Source of the DNA: Brachybacterium subflavum
Lineage (GTDB): Bacteria; Actinomycetota; Actinomycetes; Actinomycetales; Dermabacteraceae
Assembly (NCBI RefSeq): GCF_009299795.1
Contig: NZ_VIGP01000001.1
Coordinates: forward strand, 620,001 to 684,000
Length of the DNA stretch: 64,000 bases
Reading direction: 5' to 3'
Part shown: positions 34,472 to 44,565 of the stretch, in pieces
Numbering within the stretch: the stretch's first letter is position 1
Layout: each line of letters opens with the position of its first letter
Made by a program: the position numbers and the translations under genes
Notes under the pieces: generated by a model
What the model was told of the DNA's origin: nothing
The model's database searches: none
The model's input: only the letters and a program-made list of their open reading frames with translations

Positions 34472-35467
34472 GTGCTCATTGCACAGCGCCCCACGCTGAC
34501 CGAAGAGGTCGTGTCGGAGTACCGCTCCCGGTTCGTCATCGAGCCGCTCGAGCCCGGGTTCGGCTACACGCTCGGCAATTCGCTGCGCCGCACCCTCCTG
34601 TCCTCGATCCCCGGTGCCGCGGTCACCTCGATCCGCATCGACGGCGTGCTGCACGAGTTCAGCACCGTCCCCGGGGTCAAGGAGGACATCACCGAGGTCA
34701 TCCTGAACATCAAGGGCCTGGTCGTCTCCTCGGAGAACGACGAGCCCGTCGTGATGTACCTGCGCAAGGAGGGTGAGGGCGACGTGACCGCCGCCGACAT
34801 CACCCCGCCGGCCGGCGTCGAGATCCACAACCCGGATCTGCACATCGCGACCCTGTCCTCGAAGGGACGCCTGGAGATCGAGCTGGTCGTCGAGCGCGGC
34901 CGCGGCTACGTCTCCGCCGCGCAGAACAAGGGCGTGGACGCCGAGATCGGCCGCGTGCCGGTCGACTCGATCTACTCGCCCGTGCTCAAGGTGACCTACA
35001 AGGTCGAGGCGACCCGCGTCGAGCAGCGCACCGACTTCGACCGTCTCATCGTGGACGTCGAGACCAAGCCGGCCATCTCCCCGCGCGACGCGCTGGCGTC
35101 TGCCGGGAAGACCCTGGTCGAGCTGTTCGGCCTGGCCCACGAGCTGAACAACGAGGCCGAGGGCATCGAGATCGGCCCGTCGCCGACGGACCAGGCGCTC
35201 GCGCAGGACCTCGCCCTGCCGATCAGCGACCTGAACCTCACGGTCCGTTCGTACAACTGCCTCATGCGCGAGGGCGTGCACACCGTCGGTGAGCTCACCT
35301 CCCGCTCCGAGGCCGATCTGCTGGACATCCGCAACTTCGGGCAGAAGTCCATCGACGAGGTCAAGGCGAAGCTCGCCGACCTCGGTCTGTCGCTCAAGGA
35401 CTCGCCGGCCGGTTTCGATCCGTCGGCCATCGCGACCTACGACGACGACTACGGCGACCAGTACTGA
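34472..35467 (+). CDS. rpoA: RNA polymerase alpha subunit
   Basis: The alpha subunit nucleates RNA polymerase assembly and contacts upstream promoter DNA. The 331-residue protein has the N-terminal assembly domain ([20 protein letters not shown], about residues 18-40) and the C-terminal DNA-binding domain (about 240-310, with [20 protein letters not shown] and [16 protein letters not shown]). It starts at GTG 34472 with AGAAAGGA upstream. It is the fifth gene of the infA operon. Confidence 0.98.
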   Translation: MLIAQRPTLTEEVVSEYRSRFVIEPLEPGFGYTLGNSLRRTLLSSIPGAAVTSIRIDGVLHEFSTVPGVKEDITEVILNIKGLVVSSENDEPVVMYLRKEGEGDVTAADITPPAGVEIHNPDLHIATLSSKGRLEIELVVERGRGYVSAAQNKGVDAEIGRVPVDSIYSPVLKVTYKVEATRVEQRTDFDRLIVDVETKPAISPRDALASAGKTLVELFGLAHELNNEAEGIEIGPSPTDQALAQDLALPISDLNLTVRSYNCLMREGVHTVGELTSRSEADLLDIRNFGQKSIDEVKAKLADLGLSLKDSPAGFDPSAIATYDDDYGDQY

Positions 35468-35500
35468 CCTTCCGTCTTTCCATCTTCTAGGAGAACGACC

Positions 35501-36193
35501 ATGCCTGCTCCCACCAAGGGTGCTCGCCTCGGTGGATCCCCCGCCCACGAGCGGATGATCCTCGCGAGCCTCGCGACCGAGCTGTTCCGTCACAAGTCCA
35601 TCACCACCACCGAGACCAAGGCGAAGCGGCTGCGTCCGTACGCCGAGCGTCTGGTGACCTTCGCGAAGAAGGGCGACCTGGCCTCGCGCCGTCGCGTCAT
35701 GCGCACCATCCGCGACCGCGGCGTCGTGCACGTGCTCTTCGAGGAGATCGCCCCGACCCTCGCTGAGCGTCCCGGCGGCTACACCCGCATCACCAAGGTC
35801 GGCCCCCGCAAGGGCGACAACGCCCCCATGGCCGTCATCGAGCTGGTCAGCGAGGCGTACTCGCCCAAGCAGGCCGTCGTGAAGGAGGCCGAGGGCGCCG
35901 CCAAGGGCGCTGCCAAGGCCGACGCCGCGAAGGCCGACGAGGCCGCGACCGAGGCGCCCGCCGCCGACGCCGCGACCGAGGCGCCCTACGGCGAGGACTC
36001 CTTCCGTGGCGAGAACCCGCCCGAGGGCTTCGACATCAAGGGCAACGAGGACTCGATGAAGTTCCACGCCCCGGAGTCGCCCTGGTACGGCCGCACCGTC
36101 GCCGAGGTCTGGTTCCGCACCGCCGAGGCCGCCGAGAAGGCCGGCTTCGTCAACGCGGTGAAGAACACCGACGAGGAGTCCGAGGAGGCCTGA
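35501..36193 (+). CDS. rplQ: Ribosomal protein L17 with a C-terminal extra domain
   Basis: L17 is a 50S protein near the tunnel exit; the core is residues 1-120 ([20 protein letters not shown], then [20 protein letters not shown]). The protein is 230 residues, about twice the enteric length. An Ala/Lys/Asp/Glu-rich linker (about 125-165) leads to a compact C-terminal segment (about 166-220) containing [17 protein letters not shown] and [13 protein letters not shown]. This resembles the small 'sunset' domain described in some actinobacterial L17 proteins. Its role is unknown to me. A 20-bp palindromic terminator follows and closes the alpha operon. Confidence 0.96.
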   Translation: MPAPTKGARLGGSPAHERMILASLATELFRHKSITTTETKAKRLRPYAERLVTFAKKGDLASRRRVMRTIRDRGVVHVLFEEIAPTLAERPGGYTRITKVGPRKGDNAPMAVIELVSEAYSPKQAVVKEAEGAAKGAAKADAAKADEAATEAPAADAATEAPYGEDSFRGENPPEGFDIKGNEDSMKFHAPESPWYGRTVAEVWFRTAEAAEKAGFVNAVKNTDEESEEA

Positions 36194-36226
36194 TCCAGGC
36201 CACCCGGAGTCCGCGTCGTCCGACGC

Positions 36227-36266
36227 ACGAAGGGCCCGCCGAGCAGCTGCTCGGCGGGCCCTTCGT
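36227..36266 (+). terminator. Terminator of the alpha operon
   Basis: A perfect 40-base palindrome (36227-36246 with 36247-36266) lies 33 bases after rplQ. It lacks a T tract, and its ends ACGAAGGG/CCCTTCGT match the style of the tuf terminators. Confidence 0.85.
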
Positions 36267-36370
36267 CATCCGGGGCAGGTCCGTGGCCGTCCCAGGCAAG
36301 GCGCCGCCTCGCCCTCGTCCGCTAGCGTGGGGAGCGTCCGAGCCGGATCCCTTCCCCCAGGAGACCTGCC

Positions 36371-37888
36371 ATGACCCCGCGATCCACGACCCCGCACCAC
36401 ACCGTCCCCGAGTCCACGTCCCCCGAGTCCACGACGCAGGACATCGGCCGCCGCGGTCTGCTGCGCGCCGGCGCCCTCACCCTTCCCCTCGCGCTCGCCG
36501 GAGGTGGCGCCCTCGCCCTCGCTGCTCCCGTCCACGCCGATCCCTCCGTCACGGGCGGCGAGACCCGCACGCGCGACGTCCCCCTCGCGGACCTGCCCCG
36601 ACGCGCGAGCGACCAGGGCGCCCGAGCTCGCGTGATCGAGGACGCCGCCGGAACGATGGTCGGCGCCAGCTGGAGCGGCACGGAGCCCGACGTCCTGCGG
36701 GTGCGCGGCCGCGCGAGCGGGGCGGAGTGGAGCTCCTGGTTCCCGCTCGAGATCGCCGAGGATCCCGAGGACGGGACGTCCCTCGGCGCCGCGGAGCCCG
36801 CCTGGCTGGGCGCGGCCGACGAGATCGAACTGGTCGCGGTCCGCGACGGCGAGGATGTCAGCGACGAGCTCACCGCCCATGTCCTCACCACCTCCCCGCG
36901 CGAGGAGGAGAAGGACGGCGCCGCCCCGTCGGCCCTTCAGCGCATGAGCACCCGGGCGGTCGCCACCGGCGATGCCGTGGAGCTCGGACCCGGCGCCCCC
37001 ACGATCGTGCGCCGCAGCGCCTGGGGCGCCGACGAGTCGCTCGTGGGCTCGGTGAGCTCCGCGAGCGAGCTGCGGGCCGTCGTCGTCCACCACACCGCGG
37101 GCTCGAACTCGTACGCGAAGGCCGATGCGCCCCAGCTCCTGCGGGGCATCCTGAGCTACCACACGAAGACGCTGGGCTGGGCGGACATCGGCTACAACCT
37201 GCTCGTCGACAGGTACGGCACGATCTACGAGGGGCGCCACGGCGGGCTGCACAAGCACATCATCGGGGCGCACGCCTACGGCTTCAACACCTTCAGCTGC
37301 GGGGTCAGCGTGATGGGCACCTTCACCTCGAGCGCGCCGCCCAGCGCAGCGATCTCCGCGGTGCAGAAGGTCGCCGCCTGGAAGCTGCTCGGCGCCTTCC
37401 GCACGAACGCGAGCCAGCAGTTCGACTGGGTCTCCACCGTGACCGGCGGCGGCAGCCTGTACGACGAGGGCGAGACGGCGCACCTGCGGCGCATCTTCGG
37501 CCATCGGGACGTGAACGCGACCGAATGCCCGGGCAACGCGTTCTACCCGAAGCTGTCCGGGATCCGCAGCAACACGACCTCCGCGATCTCGAGCGCGTGG
37601 AGGCTGCACCTGGACGCCTTCGCGAGCCCGGGGGAGAAGACGCTGGGCACCGTCACCCAGGTCGTCCACGTCGAGGGGGCGTACTACGTCACGCGCCTGA
37701 CCAAGGGCTTCGTCATCTCCAGCGCCTCCGGCGCGAAGGATGCCCGCGCGACCCGGTTCCGCACCTGGACCACGGCATGGGGTCTCCCGCTCGCCGCCTC
37801 ACGGGTCGTGGACGGCCGCCGCATCCAGGACTTCTCGAACGGCCAGGCCGTGCGCGAGGACGGCGAGGAGACGTTCACGCGCTCCTGA
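36371..37888 (+). CDS. Secreted N-acetylmuramoyl-L-alanine amidase (PGRP type)
   Basis: This is a zinc amidase that cleaves the stem peptide from peptidoglycan. The 505-residue protein has a twin-arginine signal (R27-R28 followed by a hydrophobic core; cleavage probably after APVHA near residue 56). A middle region of unclear fold (about 60-200) comes before the PGRP/amidase domain (about 220-395). Likely zinc ligands are H240 (or H241), H378 and C386, the last two within GHRDVNATECPG. The C-terminal 100 residues resemble LGFP-like cell-wall repeats only weakly. The start is ATG 36371 with CAGGAGAC upstream. It is monocistronic and converges on rbsK with an 11-base gap. Confidence 0.87.
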   Translation: MTPRSTTPHHTVPESTSPESTTQDIGRRGLLRAGALTLPLALAGGGALALAAPVHADPSVTGGETRTRDVPLADLPRRASDQGARARVIEDAAGTMVGASWSGTEPDVLRVRGRASGAEWSSWFPLEIAEDPEDGTSLGAAEPAWLGAADEIELVAVRDGEDVSDELTAHVLTTSPREEEKDGAAPSALQRMSTRAVATGDAVELGPGAPTIVRRSAWGADESLVGSVSSASELRAVVVHHTAGSNSYAKADAPQLLRGILSYHTKTLGWADIGYNLLVDRYGTIYEGRHGGLHKHIIGAHAYGFNTFSCGVSVMGTFTSSAPPSAAISAVQKVAAWKLLGAFRTNASQQFDWVSTVTGGGSLYDEGETAHLRRIFGHRDVNATECPGNAFYPKLSGIRSNTTSAISSAWRLHLDAFASPGEKTLGTVTQVVHVEGAYYVTRLTKGFVISSASGAKDARATRFRTWTTAWGLPLAASRVVDGRRIQDFSNGQAVREDGEETFTRS

Positions 37889-37899
37889 TACCCGGGCGC

Positions 37900-38820
37900 T
37901 CAGGCCCACGCGTACGAGGACTGGGTGCCCTGGCGGGTGACCGAGTCCGCCGCGTAGGCGGTGCCTGCCCGGATCGCCCCGGCGACGTCGCGCGTGCGCA
38001 CCCACTGCGTCGCGAAGCAGCCGATGAACGCGTCGCCGGCGCCCGTCGTGTCCACGGCCCGCACCGCCGGGGCGCCGATGATCTCGCGACCGCGCTCGCG
38101 GATCCACAGGGCGCCGCGCGCACCGAGGGTGACGATGACGTTGCGGATGCCCGCGGCGAGCAGGCCCTCGGCGGCGCGCTGGATGTCCTCGAGCCCGTCG
38201 ACCGGCATCCCGGTGAGCAGCTCGAGCTCCGACTCGTTGGGCACGAGGAACTCGACCCCGGTGATGCGGGAGAGGTCCAGGTCGGGGGAGGCGGGAGCGG
38301 GGTTCAGCAGCACGGGGATGTCGAGCTCGGCCCCCAGCGCCATCGCGGCCGCGACGGTCTCCAGCGGGATCTCCAGCTGGAGGACGATGAGCTCGCAGCG
38401 CGCGATCGCGTCCCGCGCGTCCTCGACGTCCTGCGGGGTGAGCAGGGCGTTCGCCCCCTTGATGATGAGGATCGAGTTGCGCGACTCGGGGTCCACGAAG
38501 ATCGGGGCGACCCCGGAGGAGGCCCGTGTGCGCAGCACGTGCTCGGTGCCGATGCGGTTGTCCTCGAAGTTCTTCAGCGTGGTCTCGGCGAAGACGTCGT
38601 CGCCCACGCGCGTGACCATCACGACCTCGGACCCCAGCCGCGCCGCGGCCACCGCCTGGTTCGCGCCCTTGCCGCCGCAGCCCATGCGGAAGTCCGGCGC
38701 CTCGACCGTCTCGCCCTCGCCGGGCATCCGGTGGATGTAGGAGATGAGGTCGACCATGTTCGAGCCGACGACGGCGATCCGACCCGTCGGCCCCTCGGGA
38801 GCGCTCGTCGCGTGCGTCAT
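37900..38820 (-). CDS. rbsK: Ribokinase
   Basis: This PfkB-family sugar kinase phosphorylates ribose. The 306-residue protein has the N-terminal substrate motif GCGGKGANQAVAAARLG and the C-terminal signature DTTGAGDAF with the catalytic aspartate. The ATG at 38820 is one base away from the stop of a possible 35-codon ORF. The family also includes other pentose and nucleoside kinases, so ribose specificity is likely but not proven. A nucleoside hydrolase at 49792-50754 could supply ribose. Confidence 0.88.
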   Translation of the reverse strand: MTHATSAPEGPTGRIAVVGSNMVDLISYIHRMPGEGETVEAPDFRMGCGGKGANQAVAAARLGSEVVMVTRVGDDVFAETTLKNFEDNRIGTEHVLRTRASSGVAPIFVDPESRNSILIIKGANALLTPQDVEDARDAIARCELIVLQLEIPLETVAAAMALGAELDIPVLLNPAPASPDLDLSRITGVEFLVPNESELELLTGMPVDGLEDIQRAAEGLLAAGIRNVIVTLGARGALWIRERGREIIGAPAVRAVDTTGAGDAFIGCFATQWVRTRDVAGAIRAGTAYAADSVTRQGTQSSYAWA

Positions 38821-38821
38821 C

Positions 38822-38929
38822 TCAGCGGTCCTCGAGGGTCGTCGTCCGCCGGCTGCGACGGCGCAGGATCAGGACGTACACCAGCACGGCGGCGAAGCAG
38901 AACAGGTCCGCGATGAAGCTGGAGCGCAT
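38822..38929 (-). CDS. Possible 35-residue membrane peptide upstream of rbsK
   Basis: A short reading frame begins MRSSFIADLFCFAAVLVYVL and ends in a basic tail (RRRSRRTTTLEDR). It has one strong hydrophobic stretch and a positive C-terminus, as expected of a single-pass membrane peptide. It lies between purL and rbsK, with a single base between its stop and the rbsK ATG, which would allow coupling. There is no clear ribosome site and no known homolog, so it may be a chance ORF. Confidence 0.35.
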   Translation of the reverse strand: MRSSFIADLFCFAAVLVYVLILRRRSRRTTTLEDR

Positions 38930-39020
38930 CGTGCCCGCGGTGTCGGAGACGCGGGGATCACGGCGCCGGCGTCGGGAGTCCCGTCGCCCGGTGCCCTGCC
39001 GGCCGCCTCGTGCATCGCGC

Positions 39021-41375
39021 TCAGCCGAAGTGCTGCGGCAGCGTCCCCTCGCGCAGGGAGCGCAGCTCGGAGAGGGGGAGCGCCTCGAGGGAGGAGATCG
39101 AGAGCGCCTCGCCCCCCGTGGTGCCGATGACCAGCGCCGGCACGCCGTGCTCGCGCGCGAGCTCGAGCAGCTCGCTCTCGCGCGCCGCGTCGACGGCCAC
39201 GAGGGCGCGGGCCTGGGACTCGGAGACGAGCGCCGTGAACAGGTCGATCCCATCGCGCGCGAGCACGTCCGCGAGATCGACCTGCGCGCCGACGCCGAAC
39301 CGGGTGGTCGACTCCACGAGCGCCTGGACGAGGCCGCCCTCGGAGAGGTCGTGCGCGGCGGCCGCGAGACCGCTCGCGCCGGCGCCGATCAGGACCTCCG
39401 CGAGCTCCCGCTCGGCCTCGAGGTCGACCTGCGGGGGCAGCCCGCCCAGGTGGTCGTGGGCGACCTGTGCCCACGCCGAGCCGGAGAGCTCCTCGCGGGT
39501 GGCGCCCAGCAGCACGACGGACTGACCGGCCTCGTGCCAGCCCGAGGGGGTGCGTGCGGTGACGTCGTCCATCACCCCGAGCACGCCGACGACGGGCGTC
39601 GGGTGGATCGCGGAGTCGATGCGCCCCGCCTCACCGGTCGAGTTGTACAGGGAGACGTTGCCGCCGGTCACCGGGACGCCGAGCGTCTGGCAGGCTTCGG
39701 CGAGCCCGTGGATCGCCTCGACGAGCTGCCACATCGGGCCCGGGTCCTCGGGGGAGCCGAAGTTCAGGCAGTCCGTGACCGCGAGCGGCCGGGCGCCCAC
39801 GGTCGCGACGTTGCGGTAGGCCTCGGCGAGGGCGAGGCGGGCGCCGGTGCGGGGGTCGAGCTTCGTGTAGCGGCCGTTCGCGTCAGTCGCGATCGCGACC
39901 CCGCGGTGCGTGGTCTCGTCCACGCGCAGCACGCCCGCGTCGTCGGGCATGGCGAGCGCCGTCTGCCCGCCCACGTAGCGGTCGTACTGGTCGGTCACCC
40001 AGTGGGAGGAGGAGAGGTTCGGGGAGGCGACGAGGGCGCGCACGGCGGCGCCGATCTCCCCGGCCGAGGCGGGGCGCGCCAGGTCCTCGGCGCGGTCGGC
40101 CTGCAGCGCGTCCTGCCAGTCGGGGCGCGCGAAGGGACGGTCGTAGGTCGGGCCGCCGTGGGCCACCGTCACCGGGTCGACGTCGACGATGCGGCGGCCG
40201 TGGTGGTCGATGGTGAGGCGGCCGTCGCCCGTGACCTCGCCGATCACCGCCGTCTCCACGTCCCATTTGGCGGTGATCGCGAGGAACGCCTCGAGGTTCT
40301 CGGGCGTCACCACCGCCATCATGCGCTCCTGCGACTCGCTCATGAGGATCTCGCCGGCGTTCAGCGTGGGGTCGCGCAGCAGCACGTTCTCGAGGTCCAC
40401 GTGCATGCCGGAGCCGCCGTTGGAGGCGAGCTCGCTGGTCGCGCACGAGATGCCCGCCGCACCGAGGTCCTGGATGCCCTCGACCACTCCGCCGTGGAAC
40501 AGCTCGAGGCAGCACTCGATGAGCACCTTCTCCATGAAGGGGTCGCCCACCTGCACGCTCGGGCGCTTCACGGGGCCGCCCTCCTCGAAGGTCTCCGAGG
40601 CGAGGATCGAGGCGCCGCCGATGCCGTCCCCGCCCGTGCGGGCGCCGAACAGCACCACCTTGTTGCCGGTGCCGGTGGCCGACGCCAGGTGGATGTCCTC
40701 GTGGCGCAGCACGCCGACGGCCAGCGCGTTCACCAGCGGGTTCGTCTGGTAGGCGGCGTCGAACACCGTCTCCCCGCCGATGTTCGGCAGGCCCAGGGAG
40801 TTGCCGTAGCCGCCCACGCCGGAGACCACGCCGTGGACCACGCGCGCGGTGTCCGGGTGGTCGATCGCGCCGAAGCGCAGCTGGTCCATGACTGCCACGG
40901 GCCGCGCGCCCATGGCGATGATGTCGCGCACGATGCCGCCCACGCCCGTGGCCGCGCCCTGGTGGGGCTCGACGTAGGAGGGGTGGTTGTGGGACTCGAC
41001 CTTGAACGTCACCGCCCAGCCGTCGCCGATGTCGACGACACCCGCGTTCTCGCCCATGCCCACCAGCAGGTGCTCCGTCATGGCGGGCGTGATGTGGTCG
41101 CCGAAGGTCTTGAGGTGGATCTTCGATGACTTGTACGAGCAGTGCTCGGACCACATGACCGAGTACATGGCGAGCTCGGCGTTGGTGGGACGCCGCCCCA
41201 GGATCTCCCGGATGCGCGCGTACTCGTCGTCCTTCAGGCCGAGCGCCGCGAACGGCTGCTCCTGCGCGGGCGTCGCGATCGCGTCCTCGACGGTGTCGAT
41301 GTCGGAGCGGGCGTCGGCCGCATCGAGCGGGTCGTGCGGGTCGTGGTGCTCGGAGAGGGGTGCTGGGGCGGTCAT
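39021..41375 (-). CDS. purL: Phosphoribosylformylglycinamidine synthase, large subunit
   Basis: PurL uses ATP and ammonia from PurQ to make FGAM in purine synthesis. The 784-residue protein is the short PurL form that works with separate PurQ and PurS. It shows [39 protein letters not shown] and the ATP-site region with [13 protein letters not shown]. The ATG at 41375 is chosen as the first start that leaves a family-like N-terminus; the frame is open 87 bases further. It stands apart from purS-purQ, which lie 11 kb downstream in window coordinates. Confidence 0.97.
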   Translation of the reverse strand: MTAPAPLSEHHDPHDPLDAADARSDIDTVEDAIATPAQEQPFAALGLKDDEYARIREILGRRPTNAELAMYSVMWSEHCSYKSSKIHLKTFGDHITPAMTEHLLVGMGENAGVVDIGDGWAVTFKVESHNHPSYVEPHQGAATGVGGIVRDIIAMGARPVAVMDQLRFGAIDHPDTARVVHGVVSGVGGYGNSLGLPNIGGETVFDAAYQTNPLVNALAVGVLRHEDIHLASATGTGNKVVLFGARTGGDGIGGASILASETFEEGGPVKRPSVQVGDPFMEKVLIECCLELFHGGVVEGIQDLGAAGISCATSELASNGGSGMHVDLENVLLRDPTLNAGEILMSESQERMMAVVTPENLEAFLAITAKWDVETAVIGEVTGDGRLTIDHHGRRIVDVDPVTVAHGGPTYDRPFARPDWQDALQADRAEDLARPASAGEIGAAVRALVASPNLSSSHWVTDQYDRYVGGQTALAMPDDAGVLRVDETTHRGVAIATDANGRYTKLDPRTGARLALAEAYRNVATVGARPLAVTDCLNFGSPEDPGPMWQLVEAIHGLAEACQTLGVPVTGGNVSLYNSTGEAGRIDSAIHPTPVVGVLGVMDDVTARTPSGWHEAGQSVVLLGATREELSGSAWAQVAHDHLGGLPPQVDLEAERELAEVLIGAGASGLAAAAHDLSEGGLVQALVESTTRFGVGAQVDLADVLARDGIDLFTALVSESQARALVAVDAARESELLELAREHGVPALVIGTTGGEALSISSLEALPLSELRSLREGTLPQHFG

Positions 41376-41422
41376 CGCTTCGTCTGCGTCCGTTCGTCGC
41401 GCACGGTGGAGGGAACCGGGCC

Positions 41423-41428
41423 AGTCTA
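41423..41428 (-). promoter_or_regulatory. -10 box of purL
   Basis: TAGACT on the minus strand lies 48 bases before the purL ATG. The same hexamer serves rpsL. No convincing -35 is seen. It predicts a leader of about 40 nt. Confidence 0.45.
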
Positions 41429-41439
41429 CGGGCGCGCGC

Positions 41440-41467
41440 GTGCGGCGGGCGCGCCCGCCCACCGCAC
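41440..41467 (-). terminator. Hairpin after the acyl-CoA oxidase-like gene
   Basis: An imperfect GC-rich palindrome centred on GGGCGCGCCC, with flanking GTGCGG/CCGCAC arms, lies 26 bases after the stop of the acyl-CoA oxidase-like gene and before the purL -10 box. Confidence 0.55.
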
Positions 41468-41493
41468 GGGATCGGTCTCCTGCGCGGCCCGCC

Positions 41494-43710
41494 TCAGCGC
41501 CGGACGCTCTTGGGCGCCTGCTTGTCCCGGGCCTTCTTCTCGGCCTTCTCCTTCGCGCGCAGCGCCTTCTCGCTCACCGGCGCATCGGCCGATGCGCGCT
41601 GGGCGCGGAAGAAGGCCGCCGCCTCGTCCTGCCGCTCCTGCTCCGCGCCCAGCGCGATGGGGGCGCGCACGTGGCCGGGTCGCACGTCGAAGGCGTCGAC
41701 GAGGTCCAGCACGTGCGGGCGCAGGCGCCACAGCAGGCGCTTGATGTCGGCGGAGACCTGCCGGCCGCGCTGGGCGGAGAGCTGGCCGTTGAGCAGGTAC
41801 CAGGCCAGGTCGTCCTGCAGGAGGGAGAGGCCGAACAGGTCGCGCACGTCGGTGAGGACCTCTCGCGATCCCGCGTCCCCGACGGACTCGATGCCCGCGG
41901 TGAAGGCCCTCAAGCGCACGAGGTCCGCGTGGGCGCGCGCCGCCTCGAGCATCTCCACCTGGTGCTTGTTCACGAGGGCGGCGGCGTCGGCCGGATCCAT
42001 CTTGGCGCCCGCGCGCAGGGCGAGCGCGACCTCCTCGACCTTCACGCGTGCCCGCTCGGCCAGCAGGTGCTCCTGGACGTCCGCCTGCCGCAGCGTCTCG
42101 GAGGACCGCCGTGCGTTGCCCGCGTCCGAGGCGGTCTGCACGAGGCGCCCCCAGGGGGTGTGGCGGTGGGCGAGGACGTCGGCCCGCTGCGCGATGAAGC
42201 GGCCGATCCCGGCGCGGTCGATGCTGCGCAGCTCGCTCGTGTAATCGGCGAGCAGGCGCTTGGCGACCAGCTGCAGCAGCACCGTGTTGTCGCCCTCGAA
42301 GGTCGCGTACACGTCGAGGTCCTGGTGGAGGCCCACCAACTGGTTCTCGGCCATGAAGCCCTGCCCGCCGCACGCCTCGCGGCATTCCTGGATGGTGTCC
42401 AGGGCGAGCCTCGTGGAGGTCGGCTTGAGGGCGGCCGCGAGGGTCTCCAGGTCCTCGCGACCCTCGGGGGTGTCCCCGCGGCCCGAGAAGACGTCGTCGA
42501 ATGCCTGCAGCAGCTGCTCGTGGGCGAAGGCGCCCGCGTAGGTCGCGGCGAGCTTGGGCAGCAGTCGCGCGAGGTGGCTCTGGTAGTCCAGCAGCACCGT
42601 CTCCTGGGTGGGCCAGGCGGCCGTGAACTGACGGCGCTGGGAGGCGTAGGTCAGCGCGATCGTGAGCGCGAGCTGGCTCGCCCGGTTCGCCGAGCCGTCG
42701 AGGGAGACCCTGCCCTGCACGAGCGTGCCGAGCATCGTGAAGAAGCGCCGGCCGGGCGACTCGATGGGGGAGGAGTAGGCGCCGTCGGCCGCGACGTCCC
42801 CGTAGCGGTTCAGCAGGTTCGTGCGGGGCACGCGGACGTGGTCGAAGGCGAGGCGGCCGTTGTCGATGCCGTTGAGGCCGCCCTTCTCGCCGTCGTCCTC
42901 GCTGCGCACGCCGGGGAGCATCTCTCCCGCCTCGTCGCGCACGGGCACGTAGAAGCAGTGCACCCCGTGGTCGACGCCGCGCGTGATCAGGCGCGCGAAC
43001 ACGGTCGCGGCCCGCGCATTGACCGCCGCGTTGCCGAGGTAGTCCTTGGTGGCGGCGCGGAAGGGCGTGTGGATCACCCATTCCCCGTCGTCCCCGCCCT
43101 CGGGGTCGAAGGTCGCGGTGGTCCCCAGCGACTGCACGTCCGAGCCGTGGCCGATCTCCGTCATCGCGAACGCGCCGGGGATCTCCAGGCTCATGGCGGC
43201 CGGCACCCAGCGCCGCTGCTGGTCCTCGTCGCCGAGCTGGACGATCGCCGAGGTGAACAGGCCCCACTGCACGCCGGCCTTGATCTGCAGGGACGGGTCG
43301 GCGACGACGAGCTCCTCGAAGCCCGCGACGTTCGCGCCGTTGTCGTTGGGACCGCCCAGGTGCTCGGGGAGCATGGGCAGCGAGACCTGCTCCTCGGCGA
43401 GGGTCCGCAGCTGCCCGAACACGCGGTCACGGTGCTCGGCGACGCTCGCGTCCAGCGGCCGGTGCATCTCCGGGCGCGCCGCGCGGTCGCGGGCCTCGAG
43501 GCGGGTCTCCGCCCATTTCCCGAGCAGGGCACGGGTCACGGCGTCGACGTCGAGGCGCGGGTCGCCGTCGCGGGGGACCGGGATCGGCCCCGTCGGCGTG
43601 GTGGACGGCGTCGCCGCGCGGCCCGGCGTCGGGCCGGCGGTCGAGCCCGGTGCCTGGTCCTGGGTGGGGTCCGTGGGGTTCTGAGCGTGGTTCTGGGTCG
43701 AGGTGGTCAT
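41494..43710 (-). CDS. Acyl-CoA dehydrogenase/oxidase family protein
   Basis: This is a flavoenzyme that oxidises fatty acyl-CoA to the trans-2-enoyl form. At 738 residues it is the long, oxidase-like type, with a C-terminal ACOX-like half after the dehydrogenase core. The FAD/substrate block [19 protein letters not shown] and the arginine helix [14 protein letters not shown] are clear. The likely catalytic base is E472 in [18 protein letters not shown]. Both ends are low complexity (Thr/Pro/Gln N-terminus, Lys/Ala C-terminus). The ATG at 43710 overlaps the stop of the TetR gene (ATGA) and is preferred to an ATG 21 bases upstream. It belongs to a fatty-acid module with the divergent thiolase, FabG and MaoC genes. 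Confidence 0.88.
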   Translation of the reverse strand: MTTSTQNHAQNPTDPTQDQAPGSTAGPTPGRAATPSTTPTGPIPVPRDGDPRLDVDAVTRALLGKWAETRLEARDRAARPEMHRPLDASVAEHRDRVFGQLRTLAEEQVSLPMLPEHLGGPNDNGANVAGFEELVVADPSLQIKAGVQWGLFTSAIVQLGDEDQQRRWVPAAMSLEIPGAFAMTEIGHGSDVQSLGTTATFDPEGGDDGEWVIHTPFRAATKDYLGNAAVNARAATVFARLITRGVDHGVHCFYVPVRDEAGEMLPGVRSEDDGEKGGLNGIDNGRLAFDHVRVPRTNLLNRYGDVAADGAYSSPIESPGRRFFTMLGTLVQGRVSLDGSANRASQLALTIALTYASQRRQFTAAWPTQETVLLDYQSHLARLLPKLAATYAGAFAHEQLLQAFDDVFSGRGDTPEGREDLETLAAALKPTSTRLALDTIQECREACGGQGFMAENQLVGLHQDLDVYATFEGDNTVLLQLVAKRLLADYTSELRSIDRAGIGRFIAQRADVLAHRHTPWGRLVQTASDAGNARRSSETLRQADVQEHLLAERARVKVEEVALALRAGAKMDPADAAALVNKHQVEMLEAARAHADLVRLRAFTAGIESVGDAGSREVLTDVRDLFGLSLLQDDLAWYLLNGQLSAQRGRQVSADIKRLLWRLRPHVLDLVDAFDVRPGHVRAPIALGAEQERQDEAAAFFRAQRASADAPVSEKALRAKEKAEKKARDKQAPKSVRR

Positions 43711-44432
43711 CGCATGCCCTTCATCAGCCATGTCACGAGGTGGTCGGAGAGGTCGTCGGCACTGGGACGGGAGTCGTCCTCGCCGCGCATCCAGCGGTCC
43801 ACGGCGCGCTCGACGAAGCCGACGGCGCCGGCCGCCCAGATGCCGGGCGCGGGGTGGCCCGCGGGGAGCGCGGCGGCGGCGAGGCGCGTCGCGGAGTCCA
43901 GGAAGTGGTTCAGCCCGTCGCTGGGCCGGGTGACGAACGCGTAGACGTGCGGGGATCGCTGCGCGGTGTCGACGTAGGTGGAGATCATCGCCCGCAGATG
44001 GGCCTCGGGGGAGACGCCGCGCTCGCCCGCGCTCGCCGCGGTGCTCGCGAGCCCCCGCACCTCCTCGGTGAGGCGCTTCTGCATCGCGCTGAGGATGTGC
44101 AGGCCCAGTGCCCGCTGCAGATGGGCCTTGTCGGAGAAGTAGCGGTAGATGATGGACTTCGAGGTCCCGGAGGCCGAGGCGATCTCCTCCATGGTCACGT
44201 CGGGCCCGCGCTCGTGGATGAGGTGGCGGGCGACGTCGAGCAGGTCGGCGCGGCGCTGCTCGCGATGGCGCGCCCAGCGGGCCGTGCGCCCGTCGCCCTC
44301 CACCGGGGCCGGCGGAGGGACGGCCGACGGGGAGCCGACCGACGGGGAGGCGTCCGACGGGGAGACAGCCGACGGGGAGCCCGCGGCGGACGGGGCCGCC
44401 GGGGTCGTCGTGGCGGCGTCGGCCGCGTGCAT
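43707..44432 (-). CDS. TetR-family regulator of the fatty-acid module
   Basis: This is a one-domain DNA-binding repressor type. The helix-turn-helix is VTMEEIASASGTSKSIIYRY followed by FSDKAHL, typical of TetR. The first 45 residues are a Ser/Pro/Ala repeat tail encoded by tandem 15-bp units. The C-terminal ligand domain is not recognisable in detail. The start is uncertain: ATG 44432 is used, but GTG 44444 in the same frame lies only about 4 nt after the predicted transcript start. Its stop overlaps the acyl-CoA oxidase-like gene. It is divergent from the thiolase and probably controls both arms, with acyl-CoA as a plausible ligand. Confidence 0.87.
   Translation of the reverse strand: MHAADAATTTPAAPSAAGSPSAVSPSDASPSVGSPSAVPPPAPVEGDGRTARWARHREQRRADLLDVARHLIHERGPDVTMEEIASASGTSKSIIYRYFSDKAHLQRALGLHILSAMQKRLTEEVRGLASTAASAGERGVSPEAHLRAMISTYVDTAQRSPHVYAFVTRPSDGLNHFLDSATRLAAAALPAGHPAPGIWAAGAVGFVERAVDRWMRGEDDSRPSADDLSDHLVTWLMKGMR
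44324..44383 (-). repeat. Four 15-bp repeats in the TetR gene
   Basis: Four consecutive 15-bp units starting CCGACGGGGAG (plus strand) encode a Ser/Pro/Ala tail ahead of the DNA-binding domain. The repeat is in frame, so copy-number change would only alter tail length. Confidence 0.8.
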
Positions 44433-44454
44433 CCTTGCGTTCACGAAACCAAAG

Positions 44455-44482
44455 GTATCAAGTACCGGCGGTTGCATGTAAA
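44455..44482 (-). promoter_or_regulatory. Promoter of the TetR/acyl-CoA oxidase operon
   Basis: On the minus strand TTTACA (44482 to 44477) and TGATAC (44460 to 44455) are spaced by 16 bases. A GGTA-TCAAG-TACC element (44454-44466) overlaps the -10 box and is a candidate, though weak, operator. The gap to the divergent thiolase is about 130 bases, so one regulator could cover both promoters. Confidence 0.5.
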
Positions 44483-44565
44483 GTCTCCGTCGAGGCGCAG
44501 CGGGGCGGACCCTCGTCCGCTCCGCGACAGCGCCGCTCCGACTCGCAGACCCGAAGAGGTGTCCC

